A DNA stretch of 39,735 bases from Rhodospirillaceae bacterium (GTDB lineage: Bacteria; Pseudomonadota; Alphaproteobacteria; SHVZ01), in assembly GCA_016792585.1 (NCBI GenBank), contig JAEULB010000111.1, forward strand, positions 1-39,735. The letters are read 5' to 3'. A program made the translations under genes and the position numbers. The notes below the pieces were generated by a model. The model saw only the letters and a program-made list of their open reading frames with translations, was not told where the DNA came from and ran no database searches. Shown here one piece after another: positions 37,672 through 39,735 of the stretch (position 1 is the first letter of the stretch; each line of letters opens with the position of its first letter).

Positions 37672-39735
37672 CGGCGCCGATATCGTCGGCGGACATGTCG
37701 CCGCTGGAAGCAGCGCTGGATCTGCACAGGTCGGGCCGCCTCGTCGATGCCGTCGTGGCTTATCGGCGGATCCTCGCCTTCCAGCCCGGCGCCGTCGAGC
37801 CGCTCGATCTGCTAGGCGTCGCGTCGCACCAGCTCGGTCGCAGTGCCCACGCGATCGCATTGCTGCAGCGGGCCGTCGCCTGCGCCAAATCTGCGGCATC
37901 TGCGCATCTCAACCTGGCGCTGGTTCAGCAGGCACAGCCGGGGGCGGCAGCCGGCCGGAGCTTTCGGCGCGCCCTGGCCCTGGGACCCCAGGTAGCGAAA
38001 GCCCTGCTGGGCCTCGGCACCTCGGCCGCCGTACCGACGCAAGCCCTTTCCTTCTACCGACGGGCGGCGGCAGCCGATCCCGGATACATGGAGGCGCATT
38101 ACAACGCTGCTGATGGCCTTATCGCATCGGGAGACCGACGACGCGGCACGCGGGCGTTGCGTCGGACCCTGGCATTGGCGCCAGCCCTTCAGCGAGGCCA
38201 CGACGCGCTTGCGATGACCACGCTTCCGTCGGACCCCGAGGCGGCGAGCCGGCGCATCGATCGGGCAATGGCGTCGGCGCCTCCATCGCCCGGCGTCCTT
38301 TCGAACGCGGCGCTCGTCCGAAAGGAGCTCGGCGCGTTCGAGCAGGCCTGCCGGCTGTTGAGGCGGTCCATCTGCCGGGATCCGTCCGCACCCTCCGCGC
38401 TCGGCAATCTCGGCAACGCACTGAAGGACGTCGGCCGAGCCGGAGCGGCCCAGCCGTATCTTGCGCGGTGCGTCGCCATCGCGCCGCTGACGATCCATTG
38501 GAACAACCTTCTTCTCTGCAAGTCGTACGACCCGGACACGACGCGGGAGGAGTTCTTCGGTACCGTCCGCCGATGGGCGCGCCGGCTTCCGCTCATCGCC
38601 GCCAGGTCGACGCCGCCGCGTGGCCGCGGCGATCGCATTTCGATCGCGTACCTGTCGGCGGACTTTCGCAGCCATCCGCTGGCGCGGAACATCGCACCTG
38701 TCTTCGATCGGCACGATCGAACGTCCTTCCGTATCGTGGGCTACACCGACGCCCAGCCTGCCGATGCGATGACGGTGCGCCTTCAGAGGCGATCCGACGA
38801 CTGGGTGCGGATCGACGGCATGTCCGATGCTGAGGTGGCCACGCGGATCCGGACGGACGGGATCGACGTCCTGGTCATTCTGGCAGGCCGGATCGGAGCC
38901 AACCGTCTCGAGGTCGCTTGTCACCGTGCGGCACCGGTACAGGCGACGATGTATGACCTCGACGCGAGCGGTCTGCCAGAAATCGACTGCTGGCTGGCGG
39001 ATGAGTGGTTGGTGCGGCCGGATGATCCCTATGCCGACCGGGTGGCACTGCTTCCGTGCTATGCGGTTCATGAGGCTCCGGAGGAGGTCCCGGAAGAAAT
39101 TTTGCCTGCCGAGATCTTGTCTGGAGACGTCACCTTCGTCTCGTTCAACAATACCGCGAAGCAGGGACCGAGCATGTATCGGCTCTGGGCCGAGATCCTG
39201 CAGCGGGTTCCTGGTTCCCGGTTGCTTCTGGGATTCCTCAATCGCTACGGGTCTTCCTCGCTCCGAGCCGAGGTTCTGGGAGCGATGGCGGCGGCCGGCG
39301 TGAATCCGAGCCGCATCGAGTTCGATACCGTGGCGCGCAGCGGGCGCGATCATTTCATGCGCCTCGGCCGTGCCGACATTGCGCTTGATCCGGCACCGTT
39401 CAACGGCTCGACGGCGACCTTCGAGGCGCTCTGGATGGGCCTGCCGGTGGTGAGCCTAACGGGGCCGCTGGCCGCCGGGCGCATGGGAGCGTCGATCTTG
39501 CCGCATGTCGGGCTCGGCCATCTGGTAACGGAAAGTCCGGATACCTATGTCGCCGCCGCCGCAGCGCTTGCCGCCGACAGGGCCGGTCGCGCGGAGCTTC
39601 GTCGCGATCTCAGGCGGCGTCTCGTGGCATCCGCGCTGATGGATGCGGCGGGATACACGCGAGCGCTTGAAGGGCACTATCGACGCCTGGTGGACCAGGC
39701 CGAGGCGGCGCGCCCGAGTACGGCGCGCGCTTTAA
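37668..39735 (+). CDS. TPR-GT41 glycosyltransferase, 3' end cut by the window edge (probable GT2 fusion)
   Basis: An open frame of 689 codons with no stop before the window end. Residues 1 to about 275 are TPR repeats; the linker holds NNLLLCKSYDPD, and a GT41 domain follows. His336 in LSADFRSHPL, Lys498 in SFNNTAKQG and the donor loop ALDPAPFNGSTATFEALWMG at 572-591 match the OGT/SPINDLY family. The start ATG overlaps the stop of the SpsF fusion. The last complete codon is Leu (TTA) and base 39735 is A. With bases 1-2 (CC) this makes ACC (Thr), and the frame continues exactly as the GT2 domain at 3-719. The joined product would be 928 residues. If the edge is not a circle, the gene simply continues beyond the window. 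Confidence 0.9.
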   Translation, partial: MTAPISSADMSPLEAALDLHRSGRLVDAVVAYRRILAFQPGAVEPLDLLGVASHQLGRSAHAIALLQRAVACAKSAASAHLNLALVQQAQPGAAAGRSFRRALALGPQVAKALLGLGTSAAVPTQALSFYRRAAAADPGYMEAHYNAADGLIASGDRRRGTRALRRTLALAPALQRGHDALAMTTLPSDPEAASRRIDRAMASAPPSPGVLSNAALVRKELGAFEQACRLLRRSICRDPSAPSALGNLGNALKDVGRAGAAQPYLARCVAIAPLTIHWNNLLLCKSYDPDTTREEFFGTVRRWARRLPLIAARSTPPRGRGDRISIAYLSADFRSHPLARNIAPVFDRHDRTSFRIVGYTDAQPADAMTVRLQRRSDDWVRIDGMSDAEVATRIRTDGIDVLVILAGRIGANRLEVACHRAAPVQATMYDLDASGLPEIDCWLADEWLVRPDDPYADRVALLPCYAVHEAPEEVPEEILPAEILSGDVTFVSFNNTAKQGPSMYRLWAEILQRVPGSRLLLGFLNRYGSSSLRAEVLGAMAAAGVNPSRIEFDTVARSGRDHFMRLGRADIALDPAPFNGSTATFEALWMGLPVVSLTGPLAAGRMGASILPHVGLGHLVTESPDTYVAAAAALAADRAGRAELRRDLRRRLVASALMDAAGYTRALEGHYRRLVDQAEAARPSTARAL

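Noticed and set aside
35170..37899. A 909-codon open frame on the minus strand, the longest uninterrupted frame in the window
   Set aside because: It mirrors pseI and the SpsF fusion on the other strand, is rich in Arg/Gly/His without any family motif, and arises from GC-rich codon use.
1..39735. tRNA, rRNA, CRISPR arrays, insertion sequences or prophage genes
   Set aside because: I saw no cloverleaf-like segments, regularly spaced identical repeats, transposase motifs or phage proteins.

Overview
The window is GC-rich DNA of alphaproteobacterial character. It carries a plasmid replication initiator (repA) with an iteron-like origin, surrounded on both sides by sugar-nucleotide and glycosyltransferase genes. 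I see 31 coding regions, no RNA genes, no insertion sequences and no CRISPR. The genes are very tightly packed: many start/stop codons overlap as ATGA or TGATG, and several convergent pairs overlap at their ends. The one non-coding stretch over 300 bases is 25931-26376.

The window is probably one complete circular plasmid of about 39.7 kb, cut open inside a gene. The last open frame (37668 to the right edge) has no stop. Joined to base 1 it runs in frame into the glycosyltransferase frame that is open at the left edge. The result would be a 928-residue TPR/GT41/GT2 fusion protein. This is an inference from the two edges and is easy to test. No parAB, mobilisation or toxin-antitoxin genes are recognisable.

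Layout. (a) 716-6665, minus strand: aldo/keto reductase, GNAT acetyltransferase, the HisF/HisH/PseA-type amidotransferase set, pseB and a 2-oxoglutarate oxygenase. (b) 6667-12532: a TPR-GT41 transferase and three GT-B glycosyltransferases, with a hairpin-rich divergent spacer at 9820-10108. (c) 12579-18481: a GT-C-like membrane protein, an SDR and a GMC-like oxidoreductase, convergent with a polyprenyl-phosphate-type GT2. (d) 18478-25930, minus strand: an asparagine-synthase-like amidotransferase, a small orphan protein and three TPR-glycosyltransferases (GT41, GT9-like, GT41). (e) 25931-27354: origin and repA. (f) 27386-32737: RmlD-like reductase, carbamoyltransferase, acyltransferase and a Maf flagellin glycosyltransferase. 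(g) 32826-39735: methyltransferase, pseG, pseI, an SpsF-type cytidylyltransferase fused to a degenerate aminotransferase, and the last TPR-GT41 gene.

Together these look like a plasmid-borne system that makes CMP-pseudaminic acid (pseB, pseG, pseI, SpsF; the GNAT is a PseH candidate; no PseC is present). It would convert an acetamido group to an acetamidino group (HisH-HisF-PseA) and attach the sugar to protein, most likely flagellin, through Maf and FlmG-like TPR-GT41 transferases. No flagellin gene is present, so the acceptor would be encoded elsewhere. If the replicon is circular, clusters (g) and (a) are adjacent and form one continuous pseudaminic-acid region.
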